Program-made: the position numbers and the translations under genes
Shown here: piece by piece, positions 34,178-46,118 of the stretch
Position numbering within the stretch: position 1 is the stretch's first letter
Layout of the letters: the number at the start of each line of letters is the position of its first letter
The notes under the pieces: generated by a model
Databases searched by the model: none
Seen by the model: only the letters and a program-made list of their open reading frames with translations
Told to the model about the DNA's origin: nothing
From: Rhodamnia argentea
Lineage: Eukaryota > Streptophyta > Magnoliopsida > Myrtales > Myrtaceae
Length of the DNA: 64,000 nt
NCBI RefSeq assembly: GCF_020921035.1
Contig: NC_063155.1
Span: 31,241,294 to 31,305,293, forward strand
Direction: 5' to 3'

Positions 34178-36411
34178 CTACATTGGCGGACGACCAGACC
34201 CAAGCAACTGGCCAATTAGACTATTCACCTGCAATAAGTTTTTAAGAGAATGAAAAGTATACTGCAAATTTATCCCAACGAACAATTGTACTGCTAATGC
34301 AATCATATAGCAACACAGGAAGACACCTCAAGATTACCAAAGAAAATAACTAAAACCAGTAAGTTGTTGGAATCCGCTGCTTTTTACAAGTTGTGGATAT
34401 TGATAATTCCAAGAATAAGAACTAGTTAGTCAAAAATGATATTGCTTTGTGTGACAACTTTTCCGTTATAGAATGAAAAATGGAACAGCTAATTTACCTA
34501 CTAAATGACCCCATCACCACAAACTTGAAGAACTCATATTTTGTGTTGGACAAAAGACCAACAATCCATATTCACGTGTACTTGTGAAGAAAACCTCCTT
34601 TCATTCCAAAAAACAGCGTAAATTTTTCCAGTATGCAAATCTGTTAGTAATAACAACGATCAACATAGTCCAATTAGCCAAGTCAGATACGACAGCAGAA
34701 GCACTGACAGTACATGTTCTTTTTCATAAGTAATGACTCTAATCAAGTGAAGAAGAAAACACTGGACCAAAAGAACTCCCCACGAAAAGGAAAAATTGTT
34801 TAAACTTCTGAAAACCAAAACATAAATACAACTGGGAATTTCAAGCACAAAGAAAAGAACAGTTGCAGCAGGTGTTTAGAACGCATATCTCAAAGTAATA
34901 AAAAAATACATCATTATGAGAAAAAATACATCACTCCAAGCCTTACCTGCCAATACTTTGAAACACATCGATCAATGCAACTATTTTCACCCATATTTAG
35001 CTCTGATTCCTTATACCTGGGAAAGCATGGAATAACATTAAGAAAAGCACACGATCAATTAAACTCACTTACAATGTCCCAAGAGTAATTGATAAATGCA
35101 GCAATAGGCAGCTCATTATCATAAAGGGCAGCTAGAACTTTCTTCTTGCACAGCCAAAAGTAAAAGGATAGCTTAGTGCTAAAAGAACGGGAACTTACTT
35201 TTTCTCGACGCACTTGTTAAAACATGTGTTAGTAAGCCTGCATCAAGGAAGGAAAAAACTGATGATGTGATAACAGGGGAAGTGGTCGCTAGAAACCGAA
35301 AGCACTCCATTATTTCAATGATTGAACAATTAAGAACACTGCAGTCCCATTCAATGACACTCCGCATGATCAGACTGCTCGGCAAAGAAAAGTGTCATAA
35401 AAACTTCCGAACAAATTAAGATGAATAGGAGAGCTAAGCTTGGAGGAAGACAGACACAAGCCTTGTCTCAAATGCTCCTTTCTCTGTTCTCCCTCGGAAA
35501 AGAGGGTCCCCAGGATTAGATCCTGAAGTTGTCCCAAATATTAGTCATTTTCTGCTAAAAATCACCTATCATTGATGGGAAAAAACAAGAGAAAAATTCA
35601 AACTACCTATCTGTAAATTGGCTTTTTAGATCAGAGGTTTTATGAAAATTCATTGCACTATGATCACTTTTCAGATATCCTAAAAAAGTTGCTCTGCTGT
35701 ATATTTTCAATGCCACCAACATCAAAGATGCTTGAATAAAAGTCGTTTCCCATGCCACTCTTAACCTCACCACCAGAATCATGAGCACTACGATATGAGC
35801 AAGAGTGACATTGAACTGCAAGTTAGAGACAGCGTATTATCGATGGTCCATAAACTATAAAAGCACATTCATCCTTGACTCATCTTCCGCAGAAAGGAAG
35901 GTACTAGTCGCAGTGCATTGGAACAAGAATTGAAGACATACACCTTAAGCCCGAGATGAAAAACATGTGGGCATATATAAAATAAACAATAAGAAAGGGA
36001 ATTGGTTACACCAATAATCTGATCCATATCAATGATCAATGAGCTACTCCATATGGACAAAGAAAAGATTATTGCTTTCGTGGAATAAGCCATTGGAGAA
36101 GTACATAAGAGGACCTACTTGTTAAAAAGTTCCACCCGGTATTCCATCTCCTTCTCTGCCATGCCAAAAATCTGCCAGAGCAAGGACTATAAGTGCAATG
36201 CACAATTTCAACGAGAACAACAAGCAAATCAACTCCTGAAAAATTTCTTAAGTCCATTGAACATAACAGAGACATCCATCACTTTGCCGTGAAGTTCAAC
36301 CATCTAAAAAATCTGTGGGCTCGGGTTCAAGAAAAAAAGAGAGGAAACATATAAACAGCTAATCACCTGTTCCTTGTCCACACCTGTTGGAACGTTATTA
36401 GCGGCGGCCAT
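34178..36411 (-). CDS. TIM10: Mitochondrial intermembrane-space chaperone TIM10
   Basis: Small Tim protein which, with TIM9, escorts hydrophobic carrier precursors across the intermembrane space to the TIM22 complex. Coding exons (minus): 36367-36411, 36119-36171, 35199-35237, 34947-35016 and 34178-34228. All have GT-AG introns and the phases match, giving 85 aa. The twin CX3C motif is complete: C38-x3-C42 (CFNKC) and C59-x3-C63 (CIDRC). 'EMEYRVELFNKL', 'NMGENSCIDRCVSKYWQ' and the C-terminal 'GQLLGSGRPPM' identify TIM10 rather than TIM9. A leader exon ends at 36653 (donor GTACTC), with an acceptor at 36418 just before the ATG exon. Simple ORF searches miss this gene because every exon is short. 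Confidence 0.95.
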
Positions 36412-36652
36412 GATAACCTGAAAGCAACAAAATTACCAAAATCCAACCCATTCAGCAGCAATCGACGATAAAGAATGCCAAAAAAAAGGAGGATGAATAA
36501 AGGAAAGATGGCTAGAAGAGATTGACGAAAGAAAACGACAAGCATTTGTAATCCTACAAAATCCAGTAATTGCAGGGAGATTCTCTAGCTCTAGAATCCG
36601 TCTCAAAATGCATGTGCTAAATGAAAATGCACCAGAGAGAGAGAGAGAGTAC

Positions 36653-36780
36653 CTGGCTGCTTGCCGCTGAAGAAGACGATGTGAAGTGGCGTGCTCAAGC
36701 GTCGCTCAGGTGAAGTTGAGAAGCCGGCTGCGATGGAGACGGACCTCGATTGAAGCAGGAGAAGGTCTTACTTTGAAGTT
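36653..36780 (-). other. TIM10 5'UTR exon (approximate 5' end)
   Basis: The sequence CGTCTTCTTCAGCGGCAAGC then CAG|GTACTCTC on the minus strand forms a donor at 36652. It pairs with the acceptor TTTCAG at 36418. The 5' end is a guess. A (GA)n tract (36637-36649) falls just inside the intron. Confidence 0.5.
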
Positions 36781-37410
36781 ACTGCAAAACCCTAGACTAA
36801 TAATGCTCCTTTCCTCCCCTCCCTGCGATGTAATTGATATGCACTTACGTGGCAGGGGACATTACAAAACACAAAAAGAATTTCCCTCTGTCTTTTTTTT
36901 TTTTTCCTCTTTAGTCGAAATTTTTTCCTCCGTTGATTCACATTTTTTCCTTAAAATTTTTTGCCCCCTCTTTTTTTTTTTTCCAATTTCTCAATTTTTT
37001 GCAAAACCATGTCGTTAACACGTTAAACCATTCTAATTCCCAAGTGTGAAATGCAAAATTTGGCTTCGATACAATCAGAAAGCTCAATAAATGATTATGT
37101 AAAAAGAAACTACATGCAATTGCAGCCCAATAATCTCGTACCATGAAGGGACACTTTAAAACGTATGGCGTACAAACTTAATTTTTCGCAATGGATAAAT
37201 ATCTTCGCTTATGACAATTTAGAACCTTAATCGAGGATGCGAGTCAAATACTTATTCCATTTTCCTCCGATTTCTCTGGTTAGGCCTCTTTTTTTTTTTA
37301 TACCCAAAAACCAATTGGCACGGTTTTTCAGAAAACTAAATACGGTGTGCATCTCCGTGCATTTCGATGATCAAGCCAATTGATGAAGAAGTGGAATTAT
37401 GTCCCAAGTT
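36781..37410. other. TIM10 upstream and intergenic DNA
   Basis: T-rich with several pure T runs (36893-36905, 36971-36983). No gene supported. Confidence 0.45.
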
Positions 37411-38199
37411 AGGAAAAATTACCAAAAAAACCTGAACATATTATAATTATGTTAGTTTTTTTTTTTTTTAATCCAAGATCCGCCGGTCGTAATCGGGTCA
37501 ACTCACCACCACCCGAAGGGCGGCGAAGACCATTTCCGACGGCGACTATACCCGGAGGGAGGCTAGCCCTGCAGCCCACCAGCAAGGGCCCCCCACTTAA
37601 GTCCGAGAAACGCGTTGGGAGGGTTTTGAACCTTCGACCGCCTTATGCCTTAAGGCCAAAGAGCTCAAAGCTCACCAAACGCGCCATGCCCGTGGTGGGT
37701 ATAATGATGTTAGTTCGATCCTATACTTTTTGTTTTTTTCAGCCAATTTAGTCTACCTGGCTAATATTGGCCGGAAATCTCCGTCACGGACGCCGGCTAT
37801 CCCCGACGTGGACGATATTTTGTTGTCATTTTTTCCTTTTCCTTTCCTTTCTTTGTTTTTTTTATTATTATTTTCTTACTATGGCCGGTGAGAGCCTAGG
37901 GAAAAATAAAATAAAAAGGAAAAATTATTAAAGTATAATTACAAATTATCACGTCAACGCCGACCATGCCACATAGGATTGTTGGGATCCACGTTAGCGA
38001 TATTAGGCTAAAATTAGCTGGATTAAATGAATTGACACAAATGCAAAAGACTTAAGACTCATATGATTTTTTTTTCGAGCATACACTTTTTTTTTTGCCA
38101 ATTGAGTCTTAAACCTTTTACATTTGCGCCAATTGAGTCGTAAATCTTTTGTATTAACACAATTACAATAGATTTAAAACTTTTTTGGTAATTTCACCT
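37411..38199. mobile_element. Foldback element, family B, with nested SINE
   Basis: The left end AGGAAAAATTACCAAAAAAACC is mirrored by the right end TTTTTTGGTAATTTCACCT. The right arm carries repeated 'gccaattgagtcttaaacctttt' units. Removing the nested SINE and one of its flanking duplications leaves about 530 bp. The core has 'ggccggaaatctccgtcacgg' GC-richer sequence. No coding capacity and no certain target duplication of the outer element. Confidence 0.6.
37457..37699 (-). mobile_element. tRNA-derived SINE with target-site duplications
   Basis: Read on the minus strand, it has a Pol III box A-like TGGCGCGTTTGG (about 37675-37686) and a box B-like GGTTCAAAACC (37622-37632), spaced as in tRNA-derived SINEs. 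About 170 bp of body follow, ending in an A-run (plus-strand T-run 37457-37469). Flanking direct repeats TATAATTATGTTAGT (37442-37456) and TATAATGATGTTAGT (37700-37714) differ at one base and mark target-primed insertion. The length is about 243 bp. ORFs inside are meaningless. Confidence 0.8.
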
Positions 38200-38292
38200 C
38201 TTTGAGTTAGCATCAATGGTGGAGGAGTGGAAGTTTTCTCAGCAATTACGGGGTGGCAACCATTGAGGAATTATAGAGACATATGAGGATGG

Positions 38293-39920
38293 GACGATGA
38301 TGGGCGCCTGAGATTAAGATGCATGTTTTGTGGTCAATGTCTTCGTTGCTTACTAACGCCCTAATTTTACAAATTAACTTCAGAACTTGGGTCTGATTTA
38401 CGAATCATTAAACGTATAATGATAATAATGTCACTACTTTGGCAAAACCTGTATTTGGCAAATACCGTACAGTGTTCTTCCTTCATTTGCCAGAATAGCA
38501 CACACTACCATAAATGTTTTTGGTGACAGAGCACCTTTTCAATTCTCATATCTATAGCCAAAAACACGGCACGCCCATGACAAGCTAAAGCAATCCGGGA
38601 CAGGTACAACCACAAACACAATCATATATGGGTATGACCCCTAGTAATACATGGGAGCTTCGGTAGGGGCATCATAGTACTCGCCAGGAGGAGTCCCCAT
38701 AGGCGCGGCGCCCATGGGACCGGTTGCCGCGCCCGAACTTCGAGCCTCTCTCATGACCCGCTTCGGGTTGCTCCGTTGCACCTTACCGAGATTCGCCAAA
38801 TAGACACCTGTCGAAAACCGGCGGGAAGGGTCAGCGATAGTAAAGATTTCAGGAGGACAATGTTGCTTGGAAGCAGGTGGGGGCGGATTGATTCGCGGCC
38901 AGGAATTACCTTCTCCGAGGGCCAAGTTGAAGTAGAGATCAACAATGTTGGGGCAGTTGTGGTAACGAGCCGGCGAGCAGAGCTTGGCAATGAAGCGAGA
39001 TTGAAGGAGAGCGTCTGAAGATATGCCGACAGACTCCCTATCCACTCCGCAGGCACGGATGCAATCATTGGTCTCGATCCACTCGTGCATGATATCCACA
39101 GCCACCTGAGAGGTCTTGCATTCGTGTTCCATCTTCCTCTCCGTTGTCGGGCTCACATAGTTCTCCAGGACGCACCGCCTTCCATTAGACGCGATCGAGA
39201 ACGAGCAGAGCTCTGTAGGCAACTGCTCGCATACAATGTCACCTGGCAAAGGAAAACAAGAAAAAGAAAAATACGGGGTCAGTTAGAGAAATCAGATAGC
39301 TTGTCGCAGTTGCGCCATGGCGAAGAAGAACTGCCGGGTCTTACCAAGAGCTCCTCGGACGAAGAGGGAGAAGGCGAGGAAGAGAATCAAGGCCATATCG
39401 ACAGAAGAAGAGGAAGCCTGGTTCTCTGGGTGTCTTGCTTGTTGTACTTGGTTTTGCAGCAACTCCTCTTTGGCTGGTGATGAATCTCTGCGGGGGAGGA
39501 TGCAAGTTTATATAGCACAAGGTGTTGAGGACCTCACTGGAACAAGAACCTTCGCCATGAATATAAAGGTGGAAGCTAGTGAAGGGGTTGTGCTTGTTTC
39601 TGTACCGCAATTCCCAAGGAATTCAATTGACCCTCCCATGAGACAACCATTAAGGAAGATTGAGTGTGGTGGCAACGAAATCGGCAATTTTTTGGATTGA
39701 TCCAGTCCCTCCAATGTGCCACGTGGAAGCTTCTCACATGACTGGATTGAGAAAGATGGTTGCCGGAGCCATCAAACATCTCAGACGCCTTTTGACGTTT
39801 AGCCCGGGACCCATGTTTTGGCCGTCCCATGCAGCCGCGATCCTTTCAAAGTGAGACTTTCGCTATCAAGTGACATTCATCAAAATATGCAGCTCATCGT
39901 ACGGTTTGAGAAAAATACAA
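38293..39920. repeat. Tandem duplication unit 1 (contains PAR1 copy 1)
   Basis: The unit including gene, 3' flank ('gtcactactttggcaaaacctgtatttg...') and 5' flank ('ggaagcttctcacatgactggattgagaaagatggttgccggagcc', 'aaagtgagactttcgctatcaagtgaca') recurs at 42252-43760. The boundaries are approximate. Confidence 0.8.
38641..39396 (-). CDS. PAR1: PAR1 family secreted protein, copy 1
   Basis: Photoassimilate-responsive protein family, plant-specific Cys-rich secreted proteins of unclear molecular function. Exons 39345-39396, 38910-39242 and 38641-38807 (donors GTAAGA and GTAATT, acceptors GCCAG and GACAG) encode 183 aa. A signal peptide (about 1-18, MALILFLAFSLFVRGALG) is followed by the mature chain beginning DIVCEQLPTELCSFSIAS. 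Then come the hallmark blocks RACGVDRESVGISSDALL and NCPNIVDLYFNLALGEG, and a C-terminal tail rich in Ala, Pro, Gly and Tyr. Two Cys conserved in copy 2 are absent: the Cys of 'CSPAC' is Arg (codon 38965-38967) and the Cys of 'DLC' is Gly (codon 38785-38787). Expression cannot be judged, but the frame and splice sites are intact. Confidence 0.9.
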
Positions 39921-41391
39921 ATAAGGGCATGAAGTGAATTATGAATATTGCTTCAAGTAAGGACCTAATTAATGGACATTTCCATCCTTTTCTTTTTTTG
40001 TCAGGTCATTATTTCTTTAACCTTGATTATTTGATCCTATCTCTTGATAACTCATGAGTAGTCTTCTTATAAATAGATCTTCTTGTAACTTCAAGCTTCA
40101 AAAAGAATTTCAACTTGTATCACTTTCCAAACTTTCAATGAAAACAAAGTTTCCATTATATGTTGTCAAAGCTTCAAAATACCATCTTTGAAGAGTTTAT
40201 AATGTGAACTTGCATGCTTTATTCTCTTTCATTAAAATAACTTTGTTGAAAGATTAAGGTTTGTTAATGTTTCTTCTTGTTTATTTTGCCTTGAAGGTGG
40301 TAAGGTTTTGAGTTGTTCAAGTCTTTACTCAAGGTAAGTGAAAACTCTAGGGGTAAAGTTTGATTGATCTACTTAATACTCTTGACTTGGTCGGTTGATG
40401 TTTGTTAATTATTTTCAATTTGATAGCAAGTGTGAGCAACTCTGGATAATGGCGTGTTGAGATATTACGATGATTTGACTTGTCTTGATGAGTTCTTACA
40501 TGCCGAAAATGTGTTTGATTGATTTTCGTGAGGTCTAGTAGCATGTTGGATGTGAAAATGATGAAACCGATAGATATGATGCACGTCTACGTGTATGCAT
40601 AAATAATACAGGAACCCGAGTCTATTAATGAATTAATTGGTGATAACCGTGCATTACAATGTGTTATGTCATCCTCTCGCATTTGAATGAACCGTCTTGT
40701 GCAATGTTGTTAATCGTTGACATATCACATTGGAAAGATAGAGCATTTGCTTGTGCATTTGTCATACAGGGTTATTTAGTAATGGACTTTTACTCACATT
40801 GTGTGCTGGTATCAGGATGAGAGGTAAGATGATCTCATACTTAGATGAGATTTCATTTACTGAGCTTCAGCACAACCGTTGTTTTTCAAATTTGTAGCAT
40901 AGATCATCCTCCACCATTGCAATTTGTAGTTCTCGTGTATTTTGATTGTGAATACCGAAATGTGCTTATTATACCTGAATGGTGGTTGTACATACCAGGT
41001 GCAATTCTATCATGTAGACCTACTAGAGTTAGCTCCCTATCGATTTTTAGCTTGGTACTTGGCGATGAGTTAGTTGGACTGTTGAGAGGCTTCGATGGTG
41101 ACGACGCCATGTCCATGGAAAAGATTGTCGATCTATAACGAATGACTTGACTATTTGTACAAGGGAGGTTTGGGGCGCAAGAGTGAAGCGTTAGTGATAG
41201 GTGACCCTGACCTTTCTCAGAACTAATGCAATTGTGTTTTGCTTGAACACTGAATTAAGATAGTACCTATTATGCTTATACAAAGAAGCAAACGCATATT
41301 AAACTGGTTGGATTTCTGGCACGGAACGATGTGATTATTTTGTTATGCTTTCGCATGCTAATATAATTCTAAAGTATAACCGAAAAGGAGA
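39397..41391. other. PAR1 copy 1 promoter and intergenic DNA
   Basis: 39397-39920 is the duplicated 5' flank; 'gtttatatagcac' (39509-39521) is a likely TATA region for PAR1 copy 1 on the opposite strand, and the same motif is present before copy 2. From 39930 to 41390 I find no supported gene. The sequence has the look of decayed repeat DNA but without readable ends. Confidence 0.45.
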
Positions 41392-42239
41392 GGCAAAAGG
41401 ATATCCGGAGTGCCAATATTTATGTACAGTGCTTACTTTAGTGTCAATATTTTTTTATCTTTTAAGTGCCAATTTTTTTGAAAAACGGTTACTTCGGTGC
41501 CAACTCCGGTGGGCATCGCCGGAAAGCATACACGGTATCTATGTGGCTCGCTAGAAGATACTCGTCATTTAAATAAAATAAAATAAAATAAAAAAATTCT
41601 AGGTAATATTAAAAAAGTTAAAATAAAGTTAAAAAAGAAAAAGTTGAAGCTGTAGTAGCGAGGGCTTCGGCTCTCGTCGCCGCTGCCCACCATCGCGGGC
41701 CTCGCTAACCCTTGGCTAGGCCACGGCGGGAGTCGCCGGGGCTCGGTGACCCCCCTAGGAACTCCCCCACCCATCGCCGGCCGGCGATGGTGGATGATGG
41801 ATGCAAGGGCTCAAGCCCTTGAGCCCTCGCCACCGCAATTGCGGGTGCAATTTTTTATTTTTTTTTTTGCTTTTTTAAAGTTATTTTTCTATTTAATTTT
41901 AATTTTTTTTAAATGTAACTTAATTTTTAGTTTTAAAAACCACATGGTGTGCACGTGGACTGAATTTTTTTTTTAAAAAAACTGCCACATGGACGCCAAG
42001 TGGACTGACTTTTTTTTAAAAGTTTCACATAATATTAAGAAATTAATAAAAAAAAAATGACAAGTGTCTTGTTTGGCCGGAATTGGCACTTAAATTATCG
42101 TTTTTGGGCAGAATTAACACTTAAGTGATCGTTTTTTCTCCAATTTGGCACTTAAGTGATTCAAAAAAAAAAAACATTGGCACTAAAGTGAGCCTTGAAT
42201 GCCGTACGCAAATATTAATACTCCATGTGTCCTTTTACC
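41392..42239. mobile_element. Mutator-like non-autonomous element with 10-bp target duplication
   Basis: The ends GGCAAAAGGATATCCGGAGT and, inverted, GGTAAAAGGACACATGGAGT form terminal inverted repeats. The flanks GAAAAGGAGA (41382-41391) and GAAAAGGAGA (42240-42249) are an exact 10-bp direct repeat. The arms carry 'agtgccaat...' and 'attggcacttaagtg' units in inverted arrangement, and the centre (about 41640-41850) is GC-rich. It is 848 bp with no transposase. The 9-10 bp duplication favours the Mutator superfamily. Confidence 0.8.
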
Positions 42240-42251
42240 GAAAAGGAGACC

Positions 42252-43760
42252 ATTGATCGTGGACGCCTAAGACTAAGACGCGTGTTCACCAATCATTGGA
42301 CGTACAATGATAATGTCACTGCTTCGGCAAAACCTGTATTTGAAAAATACCGTACAATGTTCTTCCTTGATTTGCCAGAATAGCACAATACCATACAAGT
42401 TTTAGGTGACATAGCACCTTACAATTCTCATATCTATAGCCAAAAGCATGCCATGTCCATCACAAGCTAAAGCAATTAGACAGACACAATCACAAACACA
42501 AACACAAACATATATGACTTCTAGTAATACATGGGAGCTTCAGCAGGGGCATATCCAATCTCATAGTATTCACCAGAAAGACTCCCCATAGGTGCGGCGC
42601 CCATGGGACCAAATGCTGCGCCGGAACTTCGAACCTCTCTCATGACCCGCTTCGGGTTGCTCCGTTGCACCTTACAGAGATCCGACAAAGAGACACCTGT
42701 TGACAATGAATGGCAGAGTCAGTGATAGTGAAGATTTGGGGGGACAATGATGCTTCGAAACAGATGGCGCGGATAGATTCGCAGTCAGGAATTACCTTCG
42801 CCGAGGGCCAAGTTGAAGTAAAGATCAACAATGTTCGGGCAGTGGTGGTAACATGCCGGTGAGCAGAGCTTGGCAGCGAAGTGAGGCTGAAGAAGAGCAT
42901 CTGAAGATATGCCAACAGACTGCCTATCCACTCCACAAGCGCTGATGCAATCATCGCTCTCGATCCACTCGTGCATGATATCCACAGCCACCTGAGAGGT
43001 CTTGCATTCATACTCCATCTTCCCAGCGGTCAGGCTCACGTAGTTCTCCAAGATGCACCGTCTTCCATTAGACGCGATCGAGAACGAGCAGAGTTCTGTA
43101 GGCAACTGCTCGCATACAATGTCACCTTAAAAAAAAAAAAAAAGATGGGTCAGTTGAGAAATCAAATAACTTGTCACGCTTGCACAGTGGCGAAGAACAG
43201 CTGGTTATACCCAAAGCTCCCTGGAGGAAGAGCGAGAAGGCGAGGAAGAGAATCAAGGCCATTTTGAGACAAAAACCGGAAGCCTAAAAGAGGGCCAGTG
43301 AGAGATCTGGGTGTCTTGCTTGTTGTACTTGGTTGTGTAGCAACTTCTCTACTGCTGGTGATGAATCTCTCAGGAGGATGCTAGTTTATATAGCACGAGG
43401 TGTTGAGGACCTTTTTTGTAACAAGAACCTTCGGCATGAATACAAAACTGTAAGCTGGTGAAAGGATGCTTGTTTCTGTACTATCACACTTAATAGAGGA
43501 AGTTTAGTTTGGTGGCAACGAAATCAACAAATTTCGGATCGTTTCGGTATCTCCAATGTGCCACATGGAAGCTTCTCAAATAGATTGGATTGAGAAAGAT
43601 GGTGCCGGAGCCTTCAAACATCTCAGACTCATTTTGACGTTTAGCCTATGACCTATATTTTGGCAGTCCCATGTAGCTACGATTCTTTCAAAGTGGGACT
43701 TTGAAATCAAGTGACATGATCAAAAACATGCAGCTCCTCATACATTGTGAAACAATACAA
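42252..43760. repeat. Tandem duplication unit 2 (contains PAR1 copy 2)
   Basis: Counterpart of 38293-39920, with shared gene, both flanks and the upstream TATA region ('gtttatatagcac', 43384-43396). Unit 1 has about 80 extra bases in its 3' flank. Confidence 0.8.
42521..43262 (-). CDS. PAR1: PAR1 family secreted protein, copy 2
   Basis: Exons 43211-43262, 42796-43125 and 42521-42696 encode 185 aa. The signal peptide MALILFLAFSLFLQGALG is nearly identical to copy 1. The mature chain has the PAR1 blocks SACGVDRQSVGISSDALL, KLCSPACYHHCPNIVDLYFN and DLCKVQRSNPKR, so the full Cys complement is kept. The tail is Gly/Ala/Pro/Tyr-rich. The exon 2 acceptor follows a run of T with AAG, a less usual but acceptable site. 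Gene and flanks are tandem duplicates of copy 1. The family is known to respond to sugars and stress in other plants; nothing in the sequence defines a biochemical activity. Confidence 0.92.
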
Positions 43761-44249
43761 AAGGACCGCAGGATTAGCAAAGTTTAACATCTTTCAAACA
43801 AATTCATATACCTTCGGAGACATAGCGATCCACATATGCATGAAAGCCTTTACACATCCAAAATTTGCTAATCATAGATTACCAAATTTTATGAGTGACA
43901 ACCCATTGAAACTACTCACACATCCAAAACCTTGAGACCAGCATGATGCCTTTACTAACAAACGCATTCACCATAATCCAGCAAGAAAGGAATCAAGGAA
44001 ATGAACATTGCCTCAAATCCAATATGAGTTTATAAAAGATAATAGGAATTCGCAGCATCTTGTCTAAAATATAGAAGTAAAATTGCAGGTTACAGAAAAA
44101 GCTAAAATATTGTCCTTAGTTTTTTCCCCCCTCATCAACTAACTTCACATCCTACAAACCAGCAACTGGTAGTTGAGGTTAGAAAGAATGGCTGCTAAAA
44201 GATGATAGCAACTTCCAACTGAATTCAACAACCGATCGGATGTCCCTCC
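43263..44249. other. PAR1 copy 2 promoter and tubulin 3' flank
   Basis: 43263-43760 is the duplicated PAR1 upstream region. The remainder should be the tubulin 3'UTR and spacer. No further gene supported. Confidence 0.5.
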
Positions 44250-46011
44250 CTACATCTCCTCCTCCTGGTAATCACCCTCCTCTTCCTCGTACTCCTCATC
44301 ATCAGCAGTCGCATCCTGATACTGCTGGTACTCTGAGACCAAGTCGTTCATGTTGCTCTCTGCCTCGGTGAACTCCATCTCATCCATTCCCTCCCCAGTA
44401 TACCAATGCAAGAAAGCCTTCCTCCTGAACATGGCGGTGAATTGCTCGCTTACCCGCCTGAACATTTCCTGAATCGAAGTCGAGTTGCCGATGAAGGTCG
44501 ACGCCATCTTAAGGCCAGTAGGCGGAATATCACAGACAGTCGACTTCACGTTGTTGGGAATCCACTCAACAAAGTATGAAGAGTTCTTGTTCTGCACATT
44601 GAGCATCTGCTCATCCACTTCCTTGGTGCTCATCTTTCCACGAAACATGGCAGAAGCGGTGAGATAACGCCCATGGCGTGGGTCTGCTGCACACATCATG
44701 TTTTTGGAATCCCACATTTGTTGAGTTAGCTCAGGGACTGTGAGGGCTCGGTACTGCTGCGACCCACGAGAGGTAAGCGGAGCAAAACCCACCATGAAGA
44801 AGTGAAGACGAGGAAAGGGTATGAGGTTCACAGCAAGTTTCCTAAGGTCAGAGTTGAGTTGCCCCGGAAACCTCAAGCAGCAGGTAACTCCAGACATTGT
44901 TGCAGATATCAAATGATTCAAATCTCCAACTGCAACAACAAAGCATGCATAATATTTTGCTCAGTTCACAAATTAAGCCTAAATGCAGGACAAAATTAGA
45001 CCCGCCCCTAGTATATCTTCACCAATCACCGCCAGTATATCGCCCAAAATCAATTCAACCATCTAATCAATTTCCATCACATAAACATGACACTCGACTA
45101 ATATAATCTTAGCGTTTTTATCATCTAAAAGCGATCTGTTTTAAACAGGACTACACAGCAACAAACTCATCTTAATGTAAAAAAAAATCTAAGATATGAG
45201 ACTTTCTGCTTAGGAAAGAGGAAACTCACAGCTAGGAGTGGTAAGCTTGAGTGTTCGGAAGCAAATGTCATACAAGGCCTCATTATCAAGAACCATACAC
45301 TCGTCGGCATTCTCGACGAGCTGGTGCACGGACAAAGTGGCGTTGTAGGGCTCCACAACAGTATCAGACACCTTCGGAGATGGAAAGACCGAGAAAGTGA
45401 GCATCATCCTATCGGGATACTCTTCTCTGATCTTTGAAATCAACAGCGTCCCCATTCCGGAACCAGTGCCTCCACCCAATGAATGGCACACCTGGAACCC
45501 TGCCCTCAAATGACAAGGAAAAAAAAAATCAATTCTCACGCGAAACCAAAACCCCTAATTGCAAGCAACAATTATCATAGGTCAAGAGCGGAGGAGATGA
45601 GAGAATGTGTTTCATACCCTGCAGGCAGTCGCAGTTCTCTGCCTCTTTCCGGACCACATCGAGGACCGAGTCGATCAACTCGGCGCCTTCTGTGTAGTGC
45701 CCCTTCGCCCAGTTGTTGCCGGCGCCGGACTGCCCGAAGACGAAGTTGTCGGGCCTGAATATCTGGCCGTAAGGCCCCGACCTCAGGCTGTCCATGGTCC
45801 CGGGCTCGAGGTCCATGAGGACGGCGCGGGGGACGAATCGGCCGCAACTGGCCTCGTTGTAGTACACATTGACCCTCTCAAGTTGGAGCTCGGAGTCCCC
45901 GTGGTACCGACCGGTAGCGTCGATGCCGTGCTCGGCACAGACGACTTCCCAGAACTTGGCGCCGATCTGGTTGCCGCACTGGCCTCCTTGGATGTGAAGG
46001 ATCTCACGCAT
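44250..46011 (-). CDS. TUB: Beta-tubulin
   Basis: Subunit of the alpha/beta-tubulin dimer of microtubules. Exons 45618-46011, 45230-45499 and 44250-44929 join to 447 aa with GT-AG introns at the positions usual for plant beta-tubulin genes. The N-terminus MREI is the tetrapeptide through which tubulin mRNA levels are autoregulated in animals. The GTP-binding tubulin signature GGGTGSGMG is in exon 2. The acidic C-terminal tail ends [22 protein letters not shown]-like stretch lies at 46113-46121, about 100 bp before the ATG, with a (GA)n tract immediately upstream (46122-46150). All parts look intact. Confidence 0.97.
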
Positions 46012-46112
46012 CTTCGCTCAAACGATTGAAGGAGAGAAGAGGATTCAAAAATCGGAATCTCAGAGAGAGAGAGAGGGAGGGCGCTTGAAATGGAGGACGG
46101 CGAGGTTTGTTC

Positions 46113-46118
46113 ATATAT

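Noticed and set aside
39930-41390. Possible solo LTR or decayed retroelement between the PAR1 genes
   Set aside because: Some TATA- and leader-like sequence is present, but I could not define paired ends or a target duplication.
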